64,000 nucleotides of DNA from contig NZ_CP044227.1 in the NCBI RefSeq assembly GCF_008727735.1, positions 2,243,001 through 2,307,000 on the forward strand, in the 5' to 3' direction. The translations under genes were made by a program, and so were the position numbers. A model generated the notes under the pieces. The model was not told the origin of the DNA. It saw only the letters and a program-made list of their open reading frames with translations, and made no database searches. This stretch comes from Flintibacter sp. KGMB00164 (lineage in GTDB: Bacteria; Bacillota; Clostridia; Oscillospirales; Oscillospiraceae). Of the stretch, positions 1 through 8,388 are shown one piece after another. Within the stretch, counting starts at the first letter, position 1, and each line of letters opens with the position of its first letter.

Positions 1-306
1 GGGAGTTACCTCAATTTTTCTGGTTGATATGCACAGACGAAGTGAACTTTTCTTCTGTTACCTTGTTAAGCATACCATAAAACCAGGCAAAAAGAAATAG
101 TGAATTCCACAAATTTTGACTGTATATTTATACGCATATTCGTATATTATTCAATCATATCTGTTTCTTTCATTTTTCTTCCCGAACTTGCCTTTCTTTC
201 CCTTTTCTCCCCCGTGTTTTCCCCTTTCTCTCTCGCCCCCGAGGATTCTCCCCTCCGAAAAGTGGTTTTTCCGATTCAAACATTTTAACTGGCTCAAAAA
301 CATACA
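1..306. other. AT-rich intergenic stretch, no gene seen
   Basis: No open frame here has a convincing ribosome binding site or a recognisable product. The segment around 150-260 is pyrimidine-rich. It is probably the 3' flank of mreB plus the flank of a gene outside the window. Confidence 0.6.
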
Positions 307-338
307 GGCCCCGGACGCCGAATTGGGCGTCCGGGGCC
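307..338. terminator. Strong GC hairpin, probable terminator
   Basis: A 13-bp perfect stem (GGCCCCGGACGCC and its complement) closes a short AATT-containing loop. The flank on the plus side is only weakly T-rich, and the minus-side flank has a short T run. It may end a gene lying to the left of the window or back up the mreB terminator. Confidence 0.5.
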
Positions 339-404
339 TCGTTTATACCGGATATCCACTTTATTTCAATTTATTTTCATTTTTACCGTTTGTTCCAACT
401 GCAA

Positions 405-432
405 AAAAAGAAGCGGCCCCCACAGGGGCCGC
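405..432 (-). terminator. mreB intrinsic terminator
   Basis: Read on the minus strand, the stem GCGGCCCC / GGGGCCGC with a 4-nt loop is followed by TTCTTTTTTT, about 20 nt past the mreB stop codon. Confidence 0.85.
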
Positions 433-453
433 CTCTTTGTACAAAGTGCAAGA

Positions 454-1488
454 TCAATAGTTCATCTGCTTGCGGCGGGACAGGTTCATGGTACCGTCCT
501 GCATCTGGTCCAGGCTGTCCAGGCTCTTGCCGGTACCCTCAGCCACGCAGGAGATGGCATCCTCAGCCACGTGGGTCTCAATGCCGGTGTGAGACTCGAT
601 GAGCTTATCAAAGCCCCACAGCAGAGAGCCGCCGCCAGTCATCACGATGCCGTTGGTGGAAATGTCGGCCACCAGCTCGGGGGGAGTACGCTCCAGAACA
701 CCGTGAATAGCCTCCAGGATGCGGCTGGAGACCTCCTCGAAGGCCTCGATCATCTCGCTGGAGGAGACGGAGAACACGCGGGGCAGGCCGGTCATCAGGC
801 AGCGGCCCTTGATCTCCATGGTGACCTCCTCAGGACGGGGGAACACACAGCCGATCTTCATCTTCAGCTCCTCGGCGGTACGGTCGCCGATGAGGACGTT
901 GTGCTTGCGGCGGATATACTTCACCACCGCCTCGTCGAACTTGTCGCCGGCGATCTTGATGGAAGCGGACTCAACCACGCCGCCCAGAGAGATGACGGCA
1001 ATATCAGCGGTACCGCCGCCGATGTCAACGACCATGTGGCCGTCGGGCTTAGTGATGTCGATACCCGCGCCGATGGCAGCGGCCACAGGCTCCTCAATGA
1101 GGTAGGCCCGGCGGGCGCCAGCCTGGATACCGGCGTCCACCACGGCGCGCTCCTCAACCTCGGTGATGCCGGAGGGCACGCAGATGAGCAGACGGGGCTT
1201 AAAGAGGGAGAAGGTGGTCACCTTCTTGATAAACTCCTTGAGCATCCGCTCGGTCATGTCGTAGTCGGAGATCACGCCCTCACGCAGGGGACGCATGGCA
1301 ACGATGTTGCCGGGGGTACGGCCCAGCATAGCCTGGGCGTCGGTGCCCACCTTCAGCAGCTTGCCGGTGTTCTTATCCATGGCCACCACGGAGGGTTCGC
1401 GCAGAACAACGCCCTTTCCCTTGATGTATACCAAAACAGAGGCGGTGCCCAGGTCGATCCCGATGTCTTTGCTAAACAAATTAAACAT
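454..1488 (-). CDS. mreB: Rod shape-determining protein MreB
   Basis: The product is a 344-residue actin-like ATPase that polymerises under the membrane and positions the lateral wall synthesis machinery. The start MFNLFSKDIGIDLGTASVLV contains the phosphate-1 loop (DIGIDLGTA), and the second phosphate loop (VVDIGGGTADIAVIS) and the adenosine motif (MTGGGSLLWGFD) follow in the normal order. The length matches the family. A longer upstream frame is open, but the ATG at 1488 has AGGTGG 6-7 nt before it and begins with the conserved N-terminus. mreC and mreD are not adjacent, so this could be an Mbl/MreBH-type paralogue. A promoter at 1561-1589 and a terminator at 405-432 make it a one-gene unit. 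Confidence 0.96.
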   Translation of the reverse strand: MFNLFSKDIGIDLGTASVLVYIKGKGVVLREPSVVAMDKNTGKLLKVGTDAQAMLGRTPGNIVAMRPLREGVISDYDMTERMLKEFIKKVTTFSLFKPRLLICVPSGITEVEERAVVDAGIQAGARRAYLIEEPVAAAIGAGIDITKPDGHMVVDIGGGTADIAVISLGGVVESASIKIAGDKFDEAVVKYIRRKHNVLIGDRTAEELKMKIGCVFPRPEEVTMEIKGRCLMTGLPRVFSVSSSEMIEAFEEVSSRILEAIHGVLERTPPELVADISTNGIVMTGGGSLLWGFDKLIESHTGIETHVAEDAISCVAEGTGKSLDSLDQMQDGTMNLSRRKQMNY

Positions 1489-1560
1489 AGCCTTCCACCT
1501 TATTATGATTCCGTTCCGGCCGGAGCTTCCCGCCGGATAAGTTGTATTCAGACATTTTTC

Positions 1561-1589
1561 ATTATAACGGCTCAAGCAGCGGTTTTCAA
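1561..1589 (-). promoter_or_regulatory. Sigma-A type promoter of mreB
   Basis: On the minus strand, TTGAAA and TATAAT are separated by exactly 17 bp, about 75 nt upstream of the mreB start. Confidence 0.75.
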
Positions 1590-1634
1590 CTAGTATTTCG
1601 CCATATTTCCAGGAATTTGCGCCCGTTTTGTGAT

Positions 1635-2294
1635 TCAATTTTTCCTTGCCTGAGCCAGGGTGGCACATACCACCGTCTCCGCGCCTGCGCCGGACAGCAG
1701 CCGGGCGCACTCGCTCAGGGTAGAGCCGCTGGTCACCACATCGTCTACCAACAGCAGGTTCATCCCCTCTGGTCTGGCATCCTTGCGCAGGCGGTACGCC
1801 CCCAGCACGTTGGCCCGACGGCGGGCGTCGTCCTGAATGCCGGATTGGGGCGGAATATCTCGAACCTTGTCTAACATGCCCAAAACAGGCAGTTCCAATT
1901 CCCTGGCAACCCATTTCGCCAGCAGCTGAGCCTGGTCATAGCCTCGTTCCCGCCGGCGCTGGCGGCTCAGCGGCGTCCAGGTGACCGCGTCCAGCGGCTT
2001 GTCCCAATGGTCCCGGACGCACTGAGCCACCAGGATGGCATAGGCGCGGGCGTAGCTGGCCCGGCCGGAAAATTTGAAGCGGTGGATGGAATCCACCACC
2101 TTGTCCCGGTAGGCCAGGGGCGAGAGACACCCGGCGGTAAAATCCACCTTGCGCTCGCCCTGCGTCCCCACCAGCCAGGGCAGCACAGGCTGACACCTGG
2201 TGCAGGCCGGGACATAGGAGCCCTCCAACAGCCCTTGGCAGTAGGGACATTTCGGGGGAAACAACAGGTCCAGAGCCCAGTCGCTCCATGTCAT
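1635..2294 (-). CDS. comFC: ComF family phosphoribosyltransferase-like protein
   Basis: This 219-residue protein belongs to the ComFC/GntX group. These have an N-terminal zinc-binding cysteine cluster (here CPYC at about residue 17 and CTRC at about 31) and a phosphoribosyltransferase fold. The PRPP-loop signature is clear near the C-terminus (LLLVDDVVTSGSTLSE). In transformable bacteria ComF proteins help process single-stranded DNA during uptake; comEA lies elsewhere in this window at 37.7 kb. The start codon overlaps the stop of the upstream ribbon-helix-helix gene (ATGA), so the two are translationally coupled. No helicase-type comFA is adjacent. Confidence 0.9.
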   Translation of the reverse strand: MTWSDWALDLLFPPKCPYCQGLLEGSYVPACTRCQPVLPWLVGTQGERKVDFTAGCLSPLAYRDKVVDSIHRFKFSGRASYARAYAILVAQCVRDHWDKPLDAVTWTPLSRQRRRERGYDQAQLLAKWVARELELPVLGMLDKVRDIPPQSGIQDDARRRANVLGAYRLRKDARPEGMNLLLVDDVVTSGSTLSECARLLSGAGAETVVCATLAQARKN

Positions 2295-2470
2295 GGTTCT
2301 TTGTCCTCCGGAATGGGGCCGTGTTCTTTTTCAAAATTGCGGATGCACTGTTGAATCAGATAGAGGATCTGGCCGCTCATGGAGCGGCCCTCATATTGTG
2401 CCACCCACTGGAATTTATCGTGCAGTTCCTTTCCCATTCGGATGCTCAAATGGGTCTTTTCCTTATTCAT
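2291..2470 (-). CDS. Small ribbon-helix-helix protein (Arc-like)
   Basis: The product has 59 residues. Its start (MNKEKTHLSIRMGKELHDKF) and the following two-helix pattern resemble Arc/MetJ-fold DNA-binding proteins. The ATG at 2470 is preferred because GGAGGG lies 6 nt upstream; an ATG eight codons earlier lacks a good site. Its stop overlaps the comFC start. It could be a regulator of the small operon, but no target is evident. Confidence 0.75.
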   Translation of the reverse strand: MNKEKTHLSIRMGKELHDKFQWVAQYEGRSMSGQILYLIQQCIRNFEKEHGPIPEDKEP

Positions 2471-2504
2471 GCTTTGCCCTCCATAATCGTTCATGCAAGC
2501 AAAG

Positions 2505-2533
2505 CATATCTTTTGCCGTTAATATTATGTCAA
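2505..2533 (-). promoter_or_regulatory. Promoter of the RHH-comFC operon
   Basis: On the minus strand TTGACA and GATATG are 17 bp apart, about 35 nt upstream of the ribbon-helix-helix start. Confidence 0.65.
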
Positions 2534-2540
2534 AGTTAGT

Positions 2541-3453
2541 GCATTTTTACGGCTTAATTTTTGTAAAGGAGATTGTTCCTTTTTGCTTGCCCAAAAAGGA
2601 ACCAAAAAGGCACCGGGGGTAAAACTCCGGCGAGCACCTTGCCTACGGCGGTGCTCACAGTCGTTCTACCCCCTGGACCCCCGTTACGAGAGCGGGCCAC
2701 TGTGAACTTTTGCTTTGCCTCGGCGGGCAAAATCAAGTTCTGTTTCCGTTCTATTCTCAGGCCACCGGGCCTTTCTGCCATCAAAATTTGCCGCTTTGTG
2801 CGTTCTAACGTACAACCGCCTGCTACTTCCCTTCCTGTGGGGTGCGGCTGTGGTCGAGTGGGCGGACAGCGCGCGCCCGATTACAGACCATCTGCCACAG
2901 CTTTGCCAGAGTAGGCGGCGTTCTACCAACGTAACATGTCCTATATTTTGCATACATAGGGCCTAAGGCCCGAGGCAAAAGGTATCGCAGAACTACATTT
3001 TGCCCGCCGGGAGGTCATAACCAGTCTCTCTGGAGGGCGTCCCCCGTAAATGGGGGTCTGGGGGGCGACGCCTATGAGCACTGGCGCAAGCCAAGTGCTC
3101 ATCGAAGGAGACCCCCAGTCACTCTTTGGTGCCTTTCTGGTGACCCAGAAAGGCACCCGCCCCGCAGGGCGGAACTCTTCTCCAAAAAAGTTCTCCTCTC
3201 CCTGCCGCCGCGCCGGACCGCGGCACTCTGACATAACTATAACAGAGACAATGACTTTAACAATTACTTTCACTGTTACTGTAACAAGGCCACTCTCTGC
3301 ACAATCCCATACACCTATCCCGCCATTTTCTTTTCCAGAAGCGAAACAAAGTTTTGCAGGAAGTTCTTTGCCACGCTTTCTTTCAAGAAAGCGGGGCGAA
3401 ATGAAGTTTCGCACAAAGTTCTTTTGCCTACTTCTCTTTCCAGAAAAGTAGGC
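2541..3453. repeat. Gene-free region of hairpin repeats
   Basis: About 900 bp carries no credible gene; the frames that stay open lack ribosome sites and have implausible compositions. It contains several perfect hairpins: 2577-2600 (TCCTTTTTG stem), 3128-3157 (GGTGCCTTTCTGG stem), 3374-3393 (CGCTTTCTT stem) and 3426-3453 (GCCTACTT stem). The last two are each preceded by related tracts ending in GTTCTTTgC, making a degenerate tandem of one repeat unit. The tract 3395-3427 (33 bp) recurs exactly, inverted, at 5655-5687. Confidence 0.75.
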
Positions 3454-3474
3454 GGGCCGTCAGAACGACGGCCC
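3454..3474 (-). terminator. coaX terminator hairpin
   Basis: GGGCCGTC and GACGGCCC pair around AGAAC just past the coaX stop codon. The following minus-strand sequence runs into the repeat hairpin rather than a clean T run. Confidence 0.6.
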
Positions 3475-3479
3475 GTCTC

Positions 3480-4247
3480 TTACTTCTTATTCTTCTTATA
3501 GATAACATTCAAGCCCTTGAGCAACAGATCCTTCTCAATGGTCATCTCCCGCTTGCACAAAGGCACAATAAACTGTGCAATACCGCCGGTGGCCACCACA
3601 GTGACCGGCTTACCCAGCTCAGCCTCCATGCGCTCCACCATTCCATCCAGCATGGCCGCCGCACCGTACATAATGCCGCTGCGCATACACTCGATGGTGT
3701 TCTTCCCGATGGCACGCTTGGGCCGGTCCAGCTGGATACCCGGCAGCTGTGCCGCCCGGCTGGACAGGGCCTCCGCCGACACCCGCACACCGGGGATGAT
3801 GGCTCCGCCGATGTAGTTGTTGCCCTGATCCACCACAGTGATGGTGGTGGCGGTGCCCATATCAATGAGCATCAAAGGCGCGGTATACTCCTGCAGGGCG
3901 GCCACGGCGGCCACGATGAGGTCGCTGCCCACGGAAGCGGGGTTGTCCATCTGAATGTTCAGCCCGGTCTTGATGCCCGGTCCCACCACCATGGGAGTCA
4001 GCCCGGTCACCTTGTAGGCGCCGGTACGCACCGCGTTGAACACAGGAGGCACCACCGAGGAGATGATCACATCCTCCACCGTCTCCACCGGTACTTCAAA
4101 CAGGGAGAGAATATTTTTGATCTCCACGCCGTACTGGTCGGAGGTCTTGATGCGGTCGGTAGCAATCCGGGCCTCAAAGACGATTTTATCGTCCTGAATC
4201 CCGCCGATGACAATGTTGCTGTTGCCGATGTCGATGGCCAAGAGCAT
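3480..4247 (-). CDS. coaX: Type III pantothenate kinase
   Basis: CoaX phosphorylates pantothenate in the first step of coenzyme A synthesis; the type III enzyme is an ASKHA-fold kinase. The 255-residue product starts MLLAIDIGNSN, the phosphate-binding loop, and has the DMGTATT segment (about residue 130) and the GGAIIPGV motif typical of the family. The ATG at 4247 is chosen because GAGGTGA lies about 5 nt upstream; the GTG three codons earlier sits inside that ribosome site. It is divergent from coaBC, which acts two steps later in the same pathway, across a 207-bp promoter region. Confidence 0.95.
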   Translation of the reverse strand: MLLAIDIGNSNIVIGGIQDDKIVFEARIATDRIKTSDQYGVEIKNILSLFEVPVETVEDVIISSVVPPVFNAVRTGAYKVTGLTPMVVGPGIKTGLNIQMDNPASVGSDLIVAAVAALQEYTAPLMLIDMGTATTITVVDQGNNYIGGAIIPGVRVSAEALSSRAAQLPGIQLDRPKRAIGKNTIECMRSGIMYGAAAMLDGMVERMEAELGKPVTVVATGGIAQFIVPLCKREMTIEKDLLLKGLNVIYKKNKK

Positions 4248-4370
4248 GTGTCTCACCTCTAGCAGATATAAAGTAAAGAAATCCGTCTTTTAACCGCACC
4301 ATTATAGCGAATCCGTCCTTTCTTTGCAAGACTGAGATTCGCTGGAATTTTGCATATCTGGACAAGTTTC

Positions 4371-4399
4371 TTTACAAGCGGCAATTTTTATGCCATAAT
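4371..4399 (+). promoter_or_regulatory. coaBC promoter
   Basis: TTTACA and CATAAT are 17 bp apart, ending 55 nt before the coaBC start codon. Confidence 0.65.
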
Positions 4400-4454
4400 C
4401 TTGCTGTACCGCCCGCCTGGGCGGCAGTTTTTAGAAATGTAAGAGGGTTTTAAC

Positions 4455-5654
4455 ATGTTACAGGGAAAAACCGTTCTTTTGGGCGTCACCGGCGGCATTG
4501 CCGCCTACAAAGCTGCGGCGCTGGCCTCCGCCCTGGTCAAGCAGCACTGCCAGGTAGAGGTCGTGATGACCGAGCACGCCACCAAGTTTGTCACCCCACT
4601 CACCTTTGAGCAGCTCACCGGCCGCCGCACCATGGTGGACACCTTCGACCGCAACTTCTCCCACCAGGTGGAGCACATCGCCCTGGCTCAGCGCACTGAC
4701 CTGGTGCTCATCGCCCCCGCCACCGCCAATGTGTGTGCCAAGCTGGCCCACGGTCTGGCTGACGACATGCTCACCACCACCGTTCTGGCCTGCAAGTGCC
4801 CCAAGCTCATTGCCCCGGCCATGAACACCAATATGTACGAAAATCCCGTCACTCAGGACAACCTGGACATTCTCCGCCGCTACGGCTGGGAGGTCATTGC
4901 CCCCGCCAGCGGCCGTCTGGCCTGCGGCGCGGTGGGTGCAGGCAAGATGCCCGAGCCGGAGGACCTGCTCCAGCACGTGCTGCGCCAGCTGGCCTGCCCC
5001 CACGACTTAGAGGGGAAGCATGTTTTGGTCACCGCCGGACCCACTCAGGAGTCCCTGGACCCGGTGCGCTACCTCACCAACCACTCCACCGGCAAGATGG
5101 GCTACGCCATTGCCCGCATGGCCATGCTCCGGGGCGCTCAGGTCACCCTGGTCACCGGACCTACCGCCATCGCTCCGCCGCCCTTTGTGGACGTGGTACC
5201 TGTGGTCTCCGCCCAGGACATGTTCGAGGCGGTGGCCGCTCACAGTCCCAACGCGGATATGATCTTCAAGGCCGCCGCCGTGGCTGATTATACCCCCATT
5301 GGGTACAGCGACGACAAGGTAAAGAAGAAGGACGGCGACCTGTCCATCCCCCTCAAGCGCACCACTGACATTCTGCAGTATCTGGGCCAGCACCGCCGTC
5401 CGGGCCAGGTGATCTGTGGCTTCTCCATGGAGACCCGGGACATGCTGGAGAATAGCCGGGCCAAGCTAGAGAAAAAGAATGTGGATATGATCTGCGCCAA
5501 CAACCTGAAGGTGGCGGGAGCCGGCTTCGGCACCGATACCAACGTGATCACGCTGATCACCCGGAACGGCATCGAGGAGCTGCCTCTCCTCTCCAAAGAG
5601 GAAGCTGCCTCCCGCATCCTCTCCTCCGCCTTACTTTTCTTGAAAGAAAAGTAA
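4455..5654 (+). CDS. coaBC: Bifunctional phosphopantothenoylcysteine decarboxylase / phosphopantothenate-cysteine ligase
   Basis: This 399-residue protein catalyses the second and third steps of coenzyme A synthesis. The N-terminal half is the flavin-dependent CoaC decarboxylase: GVTGGIAAYKA at the start, the active-site histidine segment VEHIALAQ (about 75), PAMNTNMYENP (about 117-127) and the catalytic cysteine loop GRLACGAVGAGKM. The C-terminal half, from about residue 190, is the CoaB ligase (VTAGPTQESLDPVRYLTN). Length fits the family. The last codons (LLFLKEK) and the TAA stop are encoded by the hairpin of a dispersed repeat, so the C-terminal tail has been set by repeat insertion or shared evolution. 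Confidence 0.96.
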   Translation: MLQGKTVLLGVTGGIAAYKAAALASALVKQHCQVEVVMTEHATKFVTPLTFEQLTGRRTMVDTFDRNFSHQVEHIALAQRTDLVLIAPATANVCAKLAHGLADDMLTTTVLACKCPKLIAPAMNTNMYENPVTQDNLDILRRYGWEVIAPASGRLACGAVGAGKMPEPEDLLQHVLRQLACPHDLEGKHVLVTAGPTQESLDPVRYLTNHSTGKMGYAIARMAMLRGAQVTLVTGPTAIAPPPFVDVVPVVSAQDMFEAVAAHSPNADMIFKAAAVADYTPIGYSDDKVKKKDGDLSIPLKRTTDILQYLGQHRRPGQVICGFSMETRDMLENSRAKLEKKNVDMICANNLKVAGAGFGTDTNVITLITRNGIEELPLLSKEEAASRILSSALLFLKEK

Positions 5655-5687
5655 GCAAAAGAACTTTGTGCGAAACTTCATTTCGCC
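5630..5687. repeat. Dispersed hairpin repeat, inverted relative to the copy at 3.4 kb
   Basis: A 12-bp perfect stem (CTTACTTTTCTT, 2-nt loop) overlaps a 33-bp tract at 5655-5687 that is the exact reverse complement of 3395-3427. Within the tract GCGAAA and TTTCGC form a second small hairpin. The repeat's left arm lies inside coaBC and supplies its stop codon. Confidence 0.85.
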
Positions 5688-5751
5688 TCTAGGGTCCACG
5701 AGAGATTGTCAGGACAAGAGAGCTGTTCCCCCTACAAAAACATTGGGCAAG

Positions 5752-5789
5752 AAAAAGGAGTGCTTTTCCTTGGAAAAGCACTCCTTTTT
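5752..5789. terminator. Bidirectional terminator between coaBC and lrgB
   Basis: An 18-bp perfect stem (AAAAAGGAGTGCTTTTCC) with a 2-nt loop has A runs on one side and T runs on the other, serving the convergent coaBC and lrgAB units. Confidence 0.9.
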
Positions 5790-5790
5790 C

Positions 5791-6468
5791 TTAAATAAAC
5801 AGGGCTAAAATCGAGGTGAAGATGCCGCACACGCAGATGGCAATAGAGCTCATGGCTCCCTGGAGCTCGCCCATCTCCATGGCCTTGGTGGTACCCAGGG
5901 CATGGCTGCACGCGCCGGTGGCCAGTCCCTGCGCCACCGGGTCGGTGACCCGGAACCACTTGGCAAAGAAGGGAGCAAACACTGCTCCTACCACGCCGGC
6001 CAGCACCACCGCCGCCGCCGCGATACCTGCCGCGCCGCCACGGCTCTCAGCGATGCCCACCGCGATAGCGGTGGTCACGCTCTTGGGCAGCAGAGAGGCA
6101 GTGAGCATGTCCTCCATCTCAAACAGGCGGCACAGGGCCAGTACACTGCCCAGGCTAGCCGCGCTGCCCGCCAGGCAGCCCACCAGTACCGGAATAAAAT
6201 ATTCCTTCAAGGTCTGGCGCTGGTAGTAGATATTCAGGGCCAGCACCGCGGTCACCGGCCCCAGCATCATCTTGATGATGTCGCCCCCCTGGTTATAATC
6301 CTCCAGAGGGATTCCAAACACCGCCAGCAGAGCGATGATCACCAGAGAAGCAACAAGCAGTGGGTTACACAGCACCCACTTTGTCTTTTTTTGCAGCCAT
6401 ACACCCCCGCACCATGCCGCTGCCGAAAGAGCCAGTCCGAAAAACGGGGAACTCAACATGGCATCCAT
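5791..6468 (-). CDS. lrgB: LrgB family membrane protein
   Basis: The 225-residue product is an integral membrane protein with about seven hydrophobic segments. It has the LrgB signature region LPKSVTTAIAVGIAESRGG and the terminal SHALGTTKAMEMGE segment. LrgB/CidB proteins act with LrgA/CidA partners; they have been linked to control of murein hydrolase activity and, more recently, to transport of small carboxylates such as pyruvate. The ATG overlaps the lrgA stop by one base (TAATG), so the pair is translationally coupled. Confidence 0.9.
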   Translation of the reverse strand: MDAMLSSPFFGLALSAAAWCGGVWLQKKTKWVLCNPLLVASLVIIALLAVFGIPLEDYNQGGDIIKMMLGPVTAVLALNIYYQRQTLKEYFIPVLVGCLAGSAASLGSVLALCRLFEMEDMLTASLLPKSVTTAIAVGIAESRGGAAGIAAAAVVLAGVVGAVFAPFFAKWFRVTDPVAQGLATGACSHALGTTKAMEMGELQGAMSSIAICVCGIFTSILALFI

Positions 6469-6830
6469 TATTTCCTCTCCCCCTTTCTGCGGCGCAGCAT
6501 CAGCAGCTGCACCGTCCATCCGGTGACCAGATAAACTACCGGCGTGGTCAGTCCCACGATCACCAGCAGAGGCAGGGCCTGACTTTTCAGCAGTGTCCCG
6601 TGCTCCACGATGCCAACAAACGAGGGAATAAAGAAGAAGGCCATATTGGCCACCAGAAAGTTGGAGACTGTCTTGATATGCTTGTCCTTGATTACTCCGG
6701 TGAGCAGCAGCGCCATCAGCAGCACCATACTGATCACACTGGACGGAAAAGACACCGGAAGCAGCGCCGCCACGCCCTCTCCCACCAGCGACAGCCCAAA
6801 AATAAGGGCCAGTTGTCCCATGATATTCAT
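6468..6830 (-). CDS. lrgA: CidA/LrgA family holin-like protein
   Basis: The product has 120 residues and four predicted membrane segments, with the family pattern FPSSVISMVLLMALLLTGVIK and NFLVANMAFFFIPSFVGI. The ATG at 6830 follows GGGAGA by about 8 nt and fits the family N-terminus. It is the first gene of the lrgAB pair. No lytS/lytR regulators are nearby, so the control of the pair is not visible here. Confidence 0.9.
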   Translation of the reverse strand: MNIMGQLALIFGLSLVGEGVAALLPVSFPSSVISMVLLMALLLTGVIKDKHIKTVSNFLVANMAFFFIPSFVGIVEHGTLLKSQALPLLVIVGLTTPVVYLVTGWTVQLLMLRRRKGERK

Positions 6831-6857
6831 TTTGATTCTCTCCCAAAGAAAAAACAC

Positions 6858-6886
6858 GAGCGCCCCGGCCTGGGGCCGGGGCGCTC
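6858..6886 (-). terminator. lysA terminator
   Basis: A 13-bp stem (GAGCGCCCCGGCC) with a 3-nt loop is followed on the minus strand by GTGTTTTTTC. It separates lysA from lrgAB. Confidence 0.9.
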
Positions 6887-6916
6887 CAACCGTTGATATA
6901 CTTATAATGCCCGGAA

Positions 6917-8176
6917 TTACTCCCAAATTGCAGTGGCGAAGTAGTCCTCGGGAGTCTCGGCACGGCGGATCAGCCGGGTGGAGCCGTCCTCCTGGAGCAA
7001 CACCTCGGCAGAGCGCAGGCGGCCGTTATACTGGTAGCCCATGGCATGGCCGTGGGCGCCGGTGTCATGGATGACCAGCAGGTCGCCGATCTCAATTTCC
7101 GGCAGCATACGGTCCACGGCGAACTTGTCGTTGTTCTCGCACAGGGCGCCGGTCACGTCGTACTTGTGGTCGCAGGGAGCGTTCTCCTTGCCCATGACGG
7201 TGATGTGGTGGTAGGCACCGTACATGGCAGGCCGCATCAGGTTAGCCGCGCAGGCGTCTACGCCCACATACTCCTTGTAGGTGTGCTTGAAGTGGAGCAC
7301 CTTGGTGACCAGGTGGCCGTAGGGTGCCAGCATAAAGCGGCCCAGCTCGGTGCACAGGGCCACATCGCCCATGCCGGCGGGTACCAGGATCTCCTCATAG
7401 GCCTTCCGCACACCCTCGCCGATGACCGCGATGTCGTTGGCGGTCTGGTCGGGACGGTAGGGCACGCCCACGCCGCCGGAGAGGTTGATGAAGGTGATGT
7501 GAGCTCCAGTCTCCTCCTTCAGCTTCACCGCCAGCTGGAACAGGATACGGGCCAGAGCGGGATAGTAGTCGTTGGACAGGGTGTTGGAGGCCAGGAAGGC
7601 GTGGATGCCGAACTCCTCAGCGCCCTCCGCCTTCAGGCGCTTAAACGCCTCGGTGATCTGGGCGGGAGTCATGCCGTACTTGGCGTCGCCGGGGTTGTCC
7701 ATCACCTGGAAGCCCTCCTTGCTCTCGCCCAACTGGAATACACCGCCGGGATTGAAGCGGCAGGAGATCTTCTTGGGGATGTAGCCGATGGTCTCCTTCA
7801 GGAAGTCAATGTGGGTGATGTCGTCCAGGTTAATGGTGGCGCCCAGCTTGGCGGCCAGAGCGAACTCCTCAGCGGGAGTGTCGTTGGAGGAGAACATGAT
7901 CTGTCCCCCGGTAAAGCCGCAGCGGTCAGACATCATCAGCTCCGTGAGGGAGGAGCAGTCCACGCCGCATCCCTCTTCCTTCAGAATCTTCAGGATCTGG
8001 GGATTGGGGGTGGCCTTCACGGCAAAATACTCGGTGTAGCCGGGGTTCCAGGCAAAGGCCTGGCGCAGAGCCCGGGCGTTGGCACGGATACCCTTCTCGT
8101 CATAGAGGTGGAAGGGGGTTGGATAGGTCTTCACCATCTCCTGGAGCTGCTCCAGGGTAACAAAAGGCTTCTTCAA
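6917..8176 (-). CDS. lysA: Diaminopimelate decarboxylase
   Basis: LysA makes lysine from meso-diaminopimelate using PLP. The 419-residue product has the PLP-lysine motif YFAVKATPN (K54), the glycine-rich loop in FINLSGGVGVPY, and CENNDKFAVDR with the active-site cysteine near the C-terminus. I place the start at the TTG at 8176: it gives the usual N-terminus MKKPFVTLEQ and has AGGAG 9 nt upstream. An ATG lies just upstream but in another frame. A promoter at 8238-8266 and a terminator make it a single-gene unit. No lysine riboswitch fits in the short leader. Confidence 0.94.
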   Translation of the reverse strand: MKKPFVTLEQLQEMVKTYPTPFHLYDEKGIRANARALRQAFAWNPGYTEYFAVKATPNPQILKILKEEGCGVDCSSLTELMMSDRCGFTGGQIMFSSNDTPAEEFALAAKLGATINLDDITHIDFLKETIGYIPKKISCRFNPGGVFQLGESKEGFQVMDNPGDAKYGMTPAQITEAFKRLKAEGAEEFGIHAFLASNTLSNDYYPALARILFQLAVKLKEETGAHITFINLSGGVGVPYRPDQTANDIAVIGEGVRKAYEEILVPAGMGDVALCTELGRFMLAPYGHLVTKVLHFKHTYKEYVGVDACAANLMRPAMYGAYHHITVMGKENAPCDHKYDVTGALCENNDKFAVDRMLPEIEIGDLLVIHDTGAHGHAMGYQYNGRLRSAEVLLQEDGSTRLIRRAETPEDYFATAIWE

Positions 8177-8237
8177 TGTCCATCGCTCCTTTTTTCTCTG
8201 GCAGAGTTTGACTGCAGGCAAATACAAAATCATTTGT

Positions 8238-8266
8238 AGTTTATCCATTTTTCTCGCTAAAGTCAA
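8238..8266 (-). promoter_or_regulatory. lysA promoter
   Basis: On the minus strand TTGACT and TAAACT are separated by 17 bp, about 60 nt before the lysA start. Confidence 0.65.
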
Positions 8267-8326
8267 CCGCCCCCTTCTTCTTCCCTTCGATTCCTGCAAT
8301 TTCCCCATGAATCGGGAAATTTCCTC

Positions 8327-8355
8327 TTGCGCTTTTGTGTGAAATCTGCTATTAT
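8327..8355 (+). promoter_or_regulatory. Promoter of the uracil permease transcript
   Basis: TTGCGC and TATTAT are 17 bp apart. Transcription would begin near 8362, placing the leader peptide and attenuator in the 5' leader. Confidence 0.6.
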
Positions 8356-8388
8356 ACCGGTTTAGAAATAGGAAAAGGAGGGAATGTC

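Noticed and set aside
2554..3451. Open frames in the hairpin-repeat region, up to 157 codons
   Set aside because: No ribosome sites, no recognisable motifs, and they read through perfect hairpins; better explained as non-coding repeats.
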